A stretch of 64,000 nt of DNA from Gp1-AA145 sp963757135 (GCA_963757135.1 CAVWQE010000004.1:682001-746000); one strand, 5' to 3'; shown: positions 29,737 to 39,991, counted from the stretch's first letter. The notes: generated from the sequence alone by a model not told the origin. Numbers and translations are program-made.

Positions 29737-32136
29737 ATGAGCACTCTGGCTACCTCTGCTATCACTCCCGAAATACTGCGCGACCACGGCTTGACTCCGG
29801 ACGAATACGAGCGGATTAAAGAACTGCTCGGCGGGCGTGAGCCGTCACGCACTGAGCTGGGAATTTTCAGCGTGATGTGGAGCGAGCATTGCTCGTACAA
29901 ATCATCGCGGGTTCATCTCAAGAGGCTGCCGACATATAGCCGGCGCGTGCTGCAGGGCCCGGGAGAGAATGCCGGCATCATTGATATAGGAGAAGGGTGG
30001 GCCTGCGCGTTCAAGATTGAGTCGCACAATCATCCGTCGTTCATTGAGCCGTTCCAGGGGGCGACGACGGGTGTTGGCGGGATTCTCCGGGACATTTTTA
30101 CCATGGGCGCAAGGCCGGTTGCGGTGATGGATTCGCTGAGGTTTGGGCCGATTAAGGCCGAGCTTCGCTCGCCAGGACGGGCGGGGGCGCCCGTCCCCAC
30201 GCAAGCAATGCAGACCCATGCAGATATTCATCGCAACCACTCCATCATGGAAGGCGTGGTCGGGGGAGTCGCGTCTTACGGCAACTGCTTTGGAGTGCCA
30301 AATCTCGGTGGGGAGACGAAGTTTGAGCCGTGCTATTCCGGCAATCCGCTGGTGAATGCGTTTGCTTTGGGCCTGGTGCGCAAGAACGAGATTTTCTACG
30401 CCAAGGCATCGGGCGAAGGCAATCCGGTGATTTATGTTGGCGCGAAAACTGGACGTGATGGCATCCACGGCGCGACCATGGCCAGCGAGGAATTCAGCGA
30501 GGCCTCGGAAGCCAAGCGGCCGAATGTGCAAGTGGGCGATCCGTTTCTCGAAAAGTTGTTGCTTGAGGCCTGCCTGGAAGCCATGCAGACGGGCGCCATT
30601 ATCGGCATTCAGGACATGGGCGCGGCCGGACTGACCTGTTCGACCTGCGAGATGGGAGCGCGGGGCGGCGTGGGGCTTGAAATCGAGATGGACCGGGTGC
30701 CGCAGCGCGAAACCGGAATGAGCGCGTACGAGATCCTGCTGAGTGAATCGCAGGAGCGGATGCTGCTGGTTGCGCAAAAAGGCCGCGAGGAAGAGGTTTA
30801 CAAAGTATTTCGCAAGTGGGGACTGGACGCGGTGGAGGTGGGAAAGGTCATCAGCGATCCACGCATGCGGGTGCTCGAACATGGCCAGGTCGTCGCAGAT
30901 ATTCCGAATACTGCATTGACCGACGATGCGCCGGTTTACAAACGGCCGTTGCAGCGCTGGGAGCCGCCAGTTGGGCGCGAAATGCCGGAGCATGTGCAAC
31001 TGGGTAAGCGGGAAGATTTCACCGACGATTTGAAGCGGCTGCTCGCGAGCGAGAACATCTGCAGCAAGCGCTGGGTTTATCAGCAGTACGATTCGATGGT
31101 GCAGACCAATACCGTTGAGGGGCCGGGCCAGGGTGACGGCGGGGTGATTCGCATTAAGGGCTCACAACGTGCGCTGGCGATGGCGCTGGATGGAAACGGG
31201 CGCTGGTGCTATCTCGATCCCAAGCTGGGAGCGATGCACGCCGTCGCAGAGGCGGCACGCAATGTGGCGTGCTCGGGCGCAACGCCTGTCGGCGCGACCA
31301 ACTGCCTGAACTTCGGCAATCCCGAGAAGCCGCACATCATGTGGCAGTTTTCGCAGGCGGTTGACGGCATCACCAAAGCTTGCGAGGAACTGGAGATACC
31401 GATCACCGGCGGTAACGTCAGCTTATACAACGAGACGCTGGGCGAGGGTATATATCCGACGCCGGTGCTCGGCGTTGTCGGCATTCTCGAGGACGTCAAC
31501 AAGGCGACGTTTCCGCATTTCCGCGAGGCTGGACGCGCGGTCGTTCTGCTCCGTGGGTCGGAACCTGGGGATGCGACCGATGCGGAAGTCGAGTTTGGAT
31601 CGTCGGAGTACGCGAAGGCTGTTTTGGGCGAGTTGTGGGGATTTCCACCCGCGTTGGAGCTAGAAGGCGAAGCCGCGCTGCAGAAAACCGTCATCGAGTT
31701 GATTGCGGCCGGATTGGTGGATTCGGCGCACGACTGTTCCGAGGGCGGTCTTGCAGTGGCACTGGCCAGGTGTTCGTTTGCGAAGGGCATTGGATGTACC
31801 GCCGAGCTGCGCTCGGCGTGGACGGGTGAGGGCACCCGTCCCCACGTGGCCGATGCCGCTGCTTCCGACCTTGCACCAGAATTTGTGCTGTTTGGGGAGG
31901 AGGCCAGTCGCATCGTGATCTCCTGCGACCCGGCGAACCTGGCGCGAATCAAAGAAGTGGCGGCAAAGCACGGGATTTCTACGGAGCAACTGGGCCTGAC
32001 GGTTGCGAGCGATTTAGAAATCAAGATAGATGGCCGCGTAGTGATTGGTACGTCAATTGCGGAATTGGGCGACGTGTATGAGAATGCGCTGGAAGGAGCA
32101 TTGCATGCTGACGCGGCGCGAGTTGCGGCGGATTGA
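29737..32136 (+). CDS. purL: phosphoribosylformylglycinamidine synthase II (FGAM synthase)
   Basis: 799 residues, the small-subunit type that works with PurQ and PurS. It converts FGAR to FGAM with ATP and glutamine-derived ammonia. Recognisable blocks are MWSEHCSYKSSR, IGEGWACAFKIESHNHPSFI, NHSIMEGVVGGVASYGNCFG, GMGAAGLTCSTCEM-like and TGGNVSLYNET. Two short segments, residues about 146-160 and 692-702, are encoded by family B palindromes (30175, 31820) and are not expected in the family. purF follows 57 bp downstream; purQ and purS are not in the window. Confidence 0.96.
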   Translation: MSTLATSAITPEILRDHGLTPDEYERIKELLGGREPSRTELGIFSVMWSEHCSYKSSRVHLKRLPTYSRRVLQGPGENAGIIDIGEGWACAFKIESHNHPSFIEPFQGATTGVGGILRDIFTMGARPVAVMDSLRFGPIKAELRSPGRAGAPVPTQAMQTHADIHRNHSIMEGVVGGVASYGNCFGVPNLGGETKFEPCYSGNPLVNAFALGLVRKNEIFYAKASGEGNPVIYVGAKTGRDGIHGATMASEEFSEASEAKRPNVQVGDPFLEKLLLEACLEAMQTGAIIGIQDMGAAGLTCSTCEMGARGGVGLEIEMDRVPQRETGMSAYEILLSESQERMLLVAQKGREEEVYKVFRKWGLDAVEVGKVISDPRMRVLEHGQVVADIPNTALTDDAPVYKRPLQRWEPPVGREMPEHVQLGKREDFTDDLKRLLASENICSKRWVYQQYDSMVQTNTVEGPGQGDGGVIRIKGSQRALAMALDGNGRWCYLDPKLGAMHAVAEAARNVACSGATPVGATNCLNFGNPEKPHIMWQFSQAVDGITKACEELEIPITGGNVSLYNETLGEGIYPTPVLGVVGILEDVNKATFPHFREAGRAVVLLRGSEPGDATDAEVEFGSSEYAKAVLGELWGFPPALELEGEAALQKTVIELIAAGLVDSAHDCSEGGLAVALARCSFAKGIGCTAELRSAWTGEGTRPHVADAAASDLAPEFVLFGEEASRIVISCDPANLARIKEVAAKHGISTEQLGLTVASDLEIKIDGRVVIGTSIAELGDVYENALEGALHADAARVAAD
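30175..30196. repeat. family B palindrome inside purL (first)
   Basis: GGACGGGCG-GGGG-CGCCCGTCC, followed by CCACG. Read in frame as PGRAGAPVPT. This is a different frame from the related E1 and second purL copies. Confidence 0.85.
31820..31841. repeat. family B palindrome inside purL (second)
   Basis: GGACGGGTG-AGGG-CACCCGTCC, followed by CCACG. Read in frame as WTGEGTRPHV. Compared with the first purL copy a C-G pair is a T-A pair, so pairing is kept. Confidence 0.85.
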
Positions 32137-32193
32137 AGTACATGGGTCCTTCGCTTCGCTCAGGATGACAGAAGTTGAAACGGCTAATGACTG

Positions 32194-33621
32194 ATGACTA
32201 CTTCCGACAAATTTCGTGATGAATGCGGCGTGGTAGCAATCTACTCGCATCCTGAGGCGGAGACGCTTGCCTATCTCGGACTGCATGCCCTGCAACATCG
32301 CGGGCAGGAGTCGGCGGGCATTGTCAGCTCGGACGGCATGTCCCTGCACATGCACAAGGCGATGGGCCTGGTCGCGGATATTTTCACTGAGAAGAAACTG
32401 TCGCGGATCCGCGGAACGCTGGCGATCGGTCACACGCGTTATTCGACGACCGGCGATTCGGCTCTGTTAAATGCCCAGCCGATCATGGTGCAATCGAACA
32501 AAGGCATGATTGCCCTGGCGCACAATGGCAACCTCACCAATGCGGGCGAAATTCGCGCACGCATGGAAGCTCAGGGCTCGATTTTCCAGACCAGCAGCGA
32601 CACCGAAGTGATCGTTCATTTAATCGCGCAATCGCGCGAACATACGCTTCCCGAAGCTATGGCCGACGCGTTGCGGCGGGTTGAAGGTGCGTTTTCGCTG
32701 GTGATGATCAGCCCGGACCGGATTTTTGCAGCGCGCGACCCTCGCGGATTTCGTCCGCTGGCCATGGGACGGATTCCGGCGCAGGGTGACCGCCACAACG
32801 ACACGATTGTCTTTGCCTCTGAGACCTGCGCGTTTGACCTTGTTGGCGCCACGTACGAACGCGAGGTGAAGCCGGGTGAACTGGTGATCGTCGGCCCCGA
32901 GGGTACAAGTTCGCGTTTCTATGCTCCCGCCCTGCCTCAGTCGAGCTGCATCTTCGAGCACGTTTATTTTTCGCGTCCTGACAGCCGCGTGTTCGGCCGT
33001 CCGGTGCAGGAGAGCCGCGAACAACTGGGCCGGCAGCTTGCGATTGAAGCCCCGGTGGATGCCGATCTGGTTGTGCCGGTGCCTGACTCAGGCGTCACTG
33101 CAGCTATGGGGTTCGCCGCCGAGAGCGGAATTCCGCTGCGCTTCGGCTTGATCCGCAATCACTACGTTGGGCGAACGTTCATTGAGCCGCAGCAATCGGT
33201 GCGCGACTTTGGGGTGAAGCTGAAGTTGAACCCGGTGCGAAGTTTGCTCGAAGGCAAGCGCGTGGTGCTGATCGATGATTCCATTGTCCGCGGGACCACG
33301 AGCAGAAAAATTGTGCGCATGGTGCGTAACGCCGGGGCAAAAGAAGTCCACATGAGGATTTCGTGCCCGCCGACGATTTCCCCGTGCTACTACGGCGTGG
33401 ACACCCCGCGCAAGAAAGAACTCATCGCTGCGAACAATACGGTCGAACAGATTCGGCAATACATTGGCGCAGACTCGCTTTCGTATCTCTCGATTGAGGG
33501 GCTGAAGAAAGCTTGCCGCGACGGCGAAAAGACGACCTACTGCACCGCTTGCTACACCGGTAAATATCCGACCAACCTGGTGGATGTGGAAGAGATTCAG
33601 CCGGCGGCGGTGGAAGAGTAG
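32194..33621 (+). CDS. purF: amidophosphoribosyltransferase
   Basis: 475 residues. PurF makes 5-phosphoribosylamine from PRPP and glutamine, the first step of purine synthesis. The catalytic cysteine is C11 after a 10-residue propeptide (DKFRDECGVVAIY), as in the self-processed Bacillus type. The PRPP loop is VVLIDDSIVRGTTS. Cysteines in ISCPPTISPCYYG, YCTACYTG and SSCIFEHVYF fit the [4Fe-4S] cluster of that type. It follows purL by 57 bp, and the gap includes a 'TCCTTCGCTTCGCTCAGGAT' repeat word; the two genes are probably co-transcribed. Confidence 0.97.
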   Translation: MTTSDKFRDECGVVAIYSHPEAETLAYLGLHALQHRGQESAGIVSSDGMSLHMHKAMGLVADIFTEKKLSRIRGTLAIGHTRYSTTGDSALLNAQPIMVQSNKGMIALAHNGNLTNAGEIRARMEAQGSIFQTSSDTEVIVHLIAQSREHTLPEAMADALRRVEGAFSLVMISPDRIFAARDPRGFRPLAMGRIPAQGDRHNDTIVFASETCAFDLVGATYEREVKPGELVIVGPEGTSSRFYAPALPQSSCIFEHVYFSRPDSRVFGRPVQESREQLGRQLAIEAPVDADLVVPVPDSGVTAAMGFAAESGIPLRFGLIRNHYVGRTFIEPQQSVRDFGVKLKLNPVRSLLEGKRVVLIDDSIVRGTTSRKIVRMVRNAGAKEVHMRISCPPTISPCYYGVDTPRKKELIAANNTVEQIRQYIGADSLSYLSIEGLKKACRDGEKTTYCTACYTGKYPTNLVDVEEIQPAAVEE

Positions 33622-33687
33622 TACTCCGCCAGCCTAGTGCTCTCCTCTCTCCAAAGCCAAGTCAAAGTGCAAAACCAAGTCAAAGGC

Positions 33688-33707
33688 GTCGGACAAGAAT
33701 GCCCGAC
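33688..33707 (+). repeat. family A palindrome
   Basis: GTCGGACA-AGAA-TGCCCGAC followed by CCACACGG. One arm has a T-to-C change that weakens one pair. It lies between the convergent purF and prmC genes. Confidence 0.75.
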
Positions 33708-33720
33708 CCACACGGCTTGG

Positions 33721-34635
33721 TCAGGCGCTCCGCGCGGAAACCACTCTTGGAATGCCTTGCAGGTCGTTTGTGATCTGAACGTCGTTCCAATCCATCAGCA
33801 GTTCCCGCACCTGAGATGCGATTGTTCCGCTGATTTCCATCACCAGCCAGCCGCCCGGTTTAAGTGCTTGACGAGCTTGCGGTATGAGACGCTCGATCAC
33901 CTCGGTTCCCTTCGCGCCAGCGAACACAGCATTGCGCGGCTCAAATTTGCGAACATCCAATTGAACTGAGTCTTCCTCGGATTCGCCGACGTATGGTGGA
34001 TTGGAGACAACGATATCGACGGAATTGCGGTCGATCCCTGACAAGAGGTCGCTTTGGTGAAATTGAATGCGATTCTCGAGCTGATGACGGGATGCGTTAG
34101 CGCGGGCAATTTCGAGCGCCGCGGCAGAGATGTCCGTTGCTTGAATCTCGGCGCTCGGCAATTCCTTAGCGAGGGCAAGGGCAATGCACCCGGAACCTGT
34201 GCCGACATCGACGATCCAGAGTTTGGCGGGGGTTTGTTCTTCGTGAACGATATCATTGGCGGGCGAGGGCGCCCGCCCTCCACCGGATCTGCCGGACAGG
34301 AATGTCCGGCCCACACAATCCAGCACGGTCTCAATTACATGTTCGGTTTCCGGGCGCGGAATCAAGACAGCGGGAGAAACGATAAAATCCATGCCCCAAA
34401 ATTCCTGATGTCCGGTAATGTATTGTGCCGGAATACCGGCGGAGCGCTGCGTCAGAGCATCCTCGTAGCGAGCCTCTTCCTGGGCGGAGAGTTCCTGCTC
34501 TGGATGACCATACAGAAAAGCGCGATCACGGCCGATGGTGAACATCAGCAATAGTTCTGCGTTCATTCGCGGCGAGGGCACGCCGGCGCTGCGTAGTCTG
34601 GCAATGCCCAAGTTCAGACCTTCACCAACGATCAC
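33721..34635 (-). CDS. prmC: release factor N5-glutamine methyltransferase
   Basis: 304 residues. PrmC methylates the GGQ glutamine of release factors RF1 and RF2 with SAM. The SAM site is VDVGTGSGCIALALA (142 onward) and the glutamine-binding motif is NPPY (212-215). The N-terminal helical domain ends with LIPRPETEHV. Residues about 107-126 (GRTFLSGRSGGGRAPSPAN) are encoded by a family A and a family B palindrome side by side and lie in the hinge between the domains, where length varies. prfA is not adjacent. Confidence 0.94.
   Translation of the reverse strand: MIVGEGLNLGIARLRSAGVPSPRMNAELLLMFTIGRDRAFLYGHPEQELSAQEEARYEDALTQRSAGIPAQYITGHQEFWGMDFIVSPAVLIPRPETEHVIETVLDCVGRTFLSGRSGGGRAPSPANDIVHEEQTPAKLWIVDVGTGSGCIALALAKELPSAEIQATDISAAALEIARANASRHQLENRIQFHQSDLLSGIDRNSVDIVVSNPPYVGESEEDSVQLDVRKFEPRNAVFAGAKGTEVIERLIPQARQALKPGGWLVMEISGTIASQVRELLMDWNDVQITNDLQGIPRVVSARSA
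34258..34316. repeat. adjacent family B and family A palindromes inside prmC
   Basis: Family B is GGCGGGCG-AGGG-CGCCCGCC (34258-34277). Family A is GCCGGACA-GGAA-TGTCCGGC (34291-34310) followed by CCACAC. Both are read on the minus strand in frame as part of PrmC. Confidence 0.85.
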
Positions 34636-34820
34636 GTTAACGATTTAAGCACACAGGATGGCATGCAGAGAAAATAATGGCCGACTGAGGACGAGGAGCA
34701 TTTCGGGAACGGGTCCGCTTACCAAGGTAACGGGGCGAAAGGTTATTCCCGCGATTTCTTTGTCCAAATGATTTAAAAATGCTGACAATCGCTAATCGTG
34801 TGCTCTTCGCAAGGGGGAGT

Positions 34821-35636
34821 ATGTCGCAAGTCAGGCAGGACCAGCCGTCGATGCTGGCGCGAGCAGAAGAGATACAGAGGCAAATACACGATCTCTCCAG
34901 CCGCGACACCCAGCTTTGGTCGATCGTGTCGTTAGTCATTCTGATCCTCACGGGCGGTTTTCTGGCCGTGGTCTTTCCTAATATGATTTGGGCGCAACGG
35001 GTTTTTCGAGTACAGCAGGCATACCTGCCGCAGCTGTTCTTTGGCTTGATCTGCCTGGTCGTTCTGCTGAATATTTATTTTCTGTCGCAGCGAGTGGCGC
35101 TGAACTCCACCCGCAAGGCACTGATCAGCGAACTGGTGTTGAATGAGCGGCTGGAGAGTCTTTCGTTGGTCGATCCACTGACCCAGTTGCTAAACCGGCG
35201 AGCGCTTAATGAACTGATTTCGCATCAACTGGCGCGGGCCAATCGAAATGGCGAGCCTCTAACATTTCTTGTTATTGACATTAATCAGTTCCGGGAGCTC
35301 AACGCCAAGCTGGGGAGCATGGAAGGTAATCGGGTGCTCACGGAGTTTGCCAAGATACTTAAGAGCGTGTTTCGCGGCGGCGATCTGATCTTCCGGCAGG
35401 GCGGCGACGAATTCCTGGTGGTGATGCCCGACACCAGCGAACCCCAGGCGGAGGCGCCTCTACAGCGGCTATTGCGGGTTGTCGAAGAATGGAACATCAG
35501 CAACGACAAAGCCTATCAACTCTCGTTTGCGTGGGGACTGGCAGGCTACGTGACCGGAACCAGCCTGGAAGAAATTCTGCGCACTGTGGACCGCAAGCTC
35601 TATCAGAAAATACACAATTTAGCGCCGGTGTTTTGA
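34821..35636 (+). CDS. membrane GGDEF protein (diguanylate cyclase-like)
   Basis: 271 residues from the ATG at 34821; an ATG 14 codons upstream lacks any ribosome site. Two membrane spans lie at about 33-53 and 71-89, with a short loop. The GGDEF domain covers 110-271, with GGDEF at 194-198 and the inhibitory I-site R185-x-x-D188 five residues before it. The block that normally reads 'F-K-x-x-N-D-x-x-G-H' is FRELNAKLGSMEG here, so the nucleotide site departs from the consensus and activity is uncertain. It would make cyclic di-GMP at the membrane. It is divergent from prmC. Confidence 0.88.
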   Translation: MSQVRQDQPSMLARAEEIQRQIHDLSSRDTQLWSIVSLVILILTGGFLAVVFPNMIWAQRVFRVQQAYLPQLFFGLICLVVLLNIYFLSQRVALNSTRKALISELVLNERLESLSLVDPLTQLLNRRALNELISHQLARANRNGEPLTFLVIDINQFRELNAKLGSMEGNRVLTEFAKILKSVFRGGDLIFRQGGDEFLVVMPDTSEPQAEAPLQRLLRVVEEWNISNDKAYQLSFAWGLAGYVTGTSLEEILRTVDRKLYQKIHNLAPVF

Positions 35637-35714
35637 GCACTCAGCACTCAGCATTCAGCCAACGGCGGTCCAAGACAGTCTGGCAACGCTGGCATCACGG
35701 AATGCTGATATTGC

Positions 35715-36452
35715 TCACAGCCTCGCCGCAGCGTCCTTATCCAAAAACCACATCAGATTTCCATGGTTCGGCCGCACCTCCTGGCAGGGTAGATTTGCTG
35801 CGGGATCCTTCAGAGCGCGGCGCACAATCTCAGGCTTATTGCCGCCGCCACTCACCAGAAACATCACATTCGCGGCCGCGTTCAGCACGGGATAGGTGAA
35901 AGTGATGCGCCATGTGCTGTGCTGCTCCACCCAGTTCCCCACAACCCATCGCTGCTGTTCTTCGATAGCTTTGGTTCCCGGAAACAGCGAAGCCGTGTGG
36001 CCATCCGGGCCGACTCCCAGGAGTATGAAATCGAAACGCGGGAATTCACCAGGCGTTGGTCGAAAGAATTCGCGCAAGTTGTCCTGATAGAGTTGCGCAG
36101 CCTGCTCGGCATCCGGCAACTCGCCGTGCATGCGGAAAATATTCTCCGCGGGAATGGGTAGCCGCGACAGCAGCGTCTCTTTCGCCACGCGAAAATTGCT
36201 TTCTGGAAAATCCGGCGGGACGTGGCGCTCGTCTCCCCAGAAAAAGAAAACCTTGTTCCAGGGCAGCCTTGAAGAGAAGGTGGTCGCCAGTTCGCGGTGC
36301 AGGCCTTTCGGCGTCGAGCCTCCCGAAAGGGCAACGCTGAAGCGACCACGTTTAGCGATAGCTTCGGTTCCGAGGCGGCAGAACTCCTCGGCGGCGCCGC
36401 GAAACAGTTCGGCGGCAGAATCGAAAACTTTGATCTGGGGTTCGGCGGCCAT
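35715..36452 (-). CDS. pgl: 6-phosphogluconolactonase
   Basis: 245 residues of the DevB/Pgl type. It hydrolyses 6-phosphogluconolactone, the product of Zwf. Family blocks are FSVALSGGSTPKGLHRELA, FFWGDERHVPPDFPESNFR and ILLGVGPDGHTASLFPG. It is the last gene of the pentose-phosphate operon and starts five bases after the glk stop. The end of the gene lies in an intergenic stretch with GCACTCAGCACTCAGCATTC-type words. Confidence 0.95.
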   Translation of the reverse strand: MAAEPQIKVFDSAAELFRGAAEEFCRLGTEAIAKRGRFSVALSGGSTPKGLHRELATTFSSRLPWNKVFFFWGDERHVPPDFPESNFRVAKETLLSRLPIPAENIFRMHGELPDAEQAAQLYQDNLREFFRPTPGEFPRFDFILLGVGPDGHTASLFPGTKAIEEQQRWVVGNWVEQHSTWRITFTYPVLNAAANVMFLVSGGGNKPEIVRRALKDPAANLPCQEVRPNHGNLMWFLDKDAAARL

Positions 36453-36457
36453 GGGGT

Positions 36458-37450
36458 CTATGCGGCGGCTTCGAATTGAGCGCAGCGGGCGGCGCCTAGA
36501 AGCGCGAGTTTGTCATTGGTGATCACCTGAATTGGCATGATTTCCATTAGATGCCGGAGGCGCCCTTTAGAGAGAAAAGCTTCCAGGAACATGGGGGTGG
36601 CGAGTTTCGGCAAAATCTTTGGAGCAATGCCGCCCGCGAGAAAAACTCCCCCAGTGGCTTTCAGTTTGAGCGCCAGGTTGCCGGCTTCGGCGCCGAAAAC
36701 CGAAACGAAAATCTCCAGAGCCTGTTCGCACATGGAACACTGCCCGCTGAGCGCAGCATGAGAAATCGCCGCCGCCGCGTCCGTCTCTACCATTTCGGCG
36801 GCCAGCCAGTCCGGAGGCTTGCCTTTCCCGGTATCGCGGAGGAAATCGAAGACATTGACGAGCCCGGGGCCGGAAAGAATGCGTTCGTAACTGACGTGAC
36901 CGTAACGTCCACGCAAATATTGATATAACTCAACCTGCAGATCGCCTTGTGGCGCGAAGTCGCAATGGCCGCCTTCGGAAGCGAAAACATGATAGCGCCT
37001 GCCATCCCAGTAAAGCCCGCCTTCACCGAGGCCGGTACCGGCGGCGATTACCGCCTGATTGCCTCCAACATTGCCGCTGATCGGAATGACATTGTTCAAC
37101 GCGACCAGATCGCTGGACGAAAGCGCGCCAATTCCCCAGCCGGTGGCTTCGAGATCATTGATCAGAACGGCATTGTCAATTTTGAGCTCGTCAGCCAGAC
37201 GCTTGGACTCGATGATCCAGGGTAGGTTCGACGCTTCAACTCTGCCGTTGGTGACAGGGCCGGCGATGCCGAAGCAGGCCTGAGCGGGATGCAGTCCGAC
37301 GGTATTCACGAATTCCGTGACGATTTGATCGAGTCCGGAATAATGCCGGCTGGGAAAAATAGAAAGTTTTGACAGCTTGAACTCGCCGTTCTGGACATCG
37401 TAGAGAGCGAGCCGGGCGTTGGTGCCTCCGATGTCGCCAGCCAGAATCAT
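36458..37450 (-). CDS. glk: glucokinase (Glk/hexokinase-like, ROK-independent type)
   Basis: 330 residues from the ATG at 37450. That ATG overlaps the zwf stop (ATGA), which fixes the start. It phosphorylates glucose with ATP to feed Zwf. The phosphate loop is LAGDIGGTNARLALYD. The glucose-binding region is VLINDLEATGWGI, and the adenosine region is AAGTGLGEGGLYWDG. The sequence is that of the bacterial Glk (PF02685) family rather than ROK. Its place between zwf and pgl means glucose can be channelled straight to 6-phosphogluconate. Confidence 0.94.
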   Translation of the reverse strand: MILAGDIGGTNARLALYDVQNGEFKLSKLSIFPSRHYSGLDQIVTEFVNTVGLHPAQACFGIAGPVTNGRVEASNLPWIIESKRLADELKIDNAVLINDLEATGWGIGALSSSDLVALNNVIPISGNVGGNQAVIAAGTGLGEGGLYWDGRRYHVFASEGGHCDFAPQGDLQVELYQYLRGRYGHVSYERILSGPGLVNVFDFLRDTGKGKPPDWLAAEMVETDAAAAISHAALSGQCSMCEQALEIFVSVFGAEAGNLALKLKATGGVFLAGGIAPKILPKLATPMFLEAFLSKGRLRHLMEIMPIQVITNDKLALLGAARCAQFEAAA

Positions 37451-38985
37451 TTTTCGAAATTCCTCCAATGGCGCCCGTCGCGCTCAAGCAGTTCGTCGGA
37501 TTCCCTCGGCCCCCAGGTGCCGGAAGGATAGTTCGGAAAGTTGCGCGGCGGCAATGCCTTCCAAACGTCAAGCGCCGGACTGACCACGCACCAACCTGCT
37601 TCAACCATGTCGGCGCGCTGGAACAGGGTGGCGTCACCGATCATGCAGTCGTGCAACAGGCGCTCGTAACCCGTGCTGGGCTGGGTCCCGAAGTAATCAG
37701 CATACTCGAAGTTCATATCCACGGCGCCGAGATGCATGACCGGGCCGGGCACTTTGGCGGCAAACTGCAGGGAAATGCCTTCCTCGGGCTGGATGTGCAG
37801 GACGAGCTGGTTGGGCATGAGGTTTTCGACGGGAGTGTCGCGAAACAAAACGAACGGCGCGCGGCGGAACTGGATGACGATATGAGTGTTCTGTGCGGCC
37901 AGGCGTTTGCCGGTTCGGAGATAAAAGGGAACGTCGGCCCAGCGCCAGTTATCTATTGCCAGCTTCATCGCGACAAACGTTTCCGTGCGCGAATCGTCCG
38001 GAACGTCAGCTTCGTTGCGATAGCCGGGCACCCGCTTACCATCTTCCATGCCGGGCCCGTATTGCCCGCGGACTGTGCGGGTCAGCACTTCTTCGGATGA
38101 AAGCGGCTGAATGGCATGCAGGACTTTGGCCTGTTCATCGCGAACCGCGTTGGCCTCGAACGAAACCGGAGGCTCCATCGAGGTGAGACTGATGAGCTGC
38201 ATGATATGGTTCGGAACCATATCGCGCAGGGCGCCGGCGCGGTCATAGTAGCTGCCGCGCGACTCGACTCCGACGGTCTCCGCGACCGAAATCTGGATAT
38301 GGTCTATGTAGCGGCGGTTCCAGATGGGCTCAAAAATTCCGTTCGCAAAACGAAAAGCCAGAATGTTCTGGACTGTTTCTTTCCCCAAGTAATGGTCAAT
38401 GCGATAGATCTGTTTTTCGCTGGCAACTTTCAGTAATTGCTGGTTAAGCGCTTTTGCGGATTCCAGATCGTGCCCGAATGGTTTTTCGATGATGACACGC
38501 CGCCAGTAACCGTCCTTTTCTTCCATCAAACCGACCGCGGACAGTTGCTCGACGATGGTGCCGAAGAAATCGGGCGCAGTAGCCAGATAAAAGAAATAGT
38601 TTCCGCGCGTGGAGTGCTCTTTGTCGAGCTTTTCGATTTCAGACTTGAGATTGGAGTAGATGTTCTTGTCGCCGAAGTCGCCGGTGATGTAATAGAGGCG
38701 CTCGTCAAACCATTTCCAGATATCCTGGTCGACTTCGCTGCCGGCGTACTCTTTGATCTCGTCCGTCAGCTTCTTGCGGAAGTCGTCGTCGGACATGGGA
38801 TTGTGGGCGACGCCAAGGATGGCGAACTCGTGCGATAGAAGCTCAGCCTTGGCCAGGTTGTAAAGCGCGGGAATAAGTTTGCGGCGCGTGAGATCGCCGG
38901 CGGCGCCGAAAATGACCATGATGCAAGGGTCGGCTACACGGCCGGGAGGGCGCTGGGGCTTGGTCAGCACTTCTGCTTGTGCCAT
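37447..38985 (-). CDS. zwf: glucose-6-phosphate dehydrogenase
   Basis: 512 residues. It oxidises glucose 6-phosphate to the lactone with NADP+. The coenzyme motif is GAAGDLTRRKLIPALYNLA, and the active-site block RIDHYLGKETVQNILAFRFA contains the catalytic His and Lys. It starts 13 bp after gnd and overlaps glk by four bases. A ribosome site (CGGAGA) lies upstream. Confidence 0.97.
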   Translation of the reverse strand: MAQAEVLTKPQRPPGRVADPCIMVIFGAAGDLTRRKLIPALYNLAKAELLSHEFAILGVAHNPMSDDDFRKKLTDEIKEYAGSEVDQDIWKWFDERLYYITGDFGDKNIYSNLKSEIEKLDKEHSTRGNYFFYLATAPDFFGTIVEQLSAVGLMEEKDGYWRRVIIEKPFGHDLESAKALNQQLLKVASEKQIYRIDHYLGKETVQNILAFRFANGIFEPIWNRRYIDHIQISVAETVGVESRGSYYDRAGALRDMVPNHIMQLISLTSMEPPVSFEANAVRDEQAKVLHAIQPLSSEEVLTRTVRGQYGPGMEDGKRVPGYRNEADVPDDSRTETFVAMKLAIDNWRWADVPFYLRTGKRLAAQNTHIVIQFRRAPFVLFRDTPVENLMPNQLVLHIQPEEGISLQFAAKVPGPVMHLGAVDMNFEYADYFGTQPSTGYERLLHDCMIGDATLFQRADMVEAGWCVVSPALDVWKALPPRNFPNYPSGTWGPRESDELLERDGRHWRNFEK

Positions 38986-38998
38986 TCACTATTCTCCG

Positions 38999-39991
<993 letters not shown>

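Noticed and set aside
29902..30999. A 365-residue minus-strand frame opposite purL
   Set aside because: Antisense to highly conserved PurL blocks; arginine- and histidine-rich composition typical of reverse frames in GC-rich genes.
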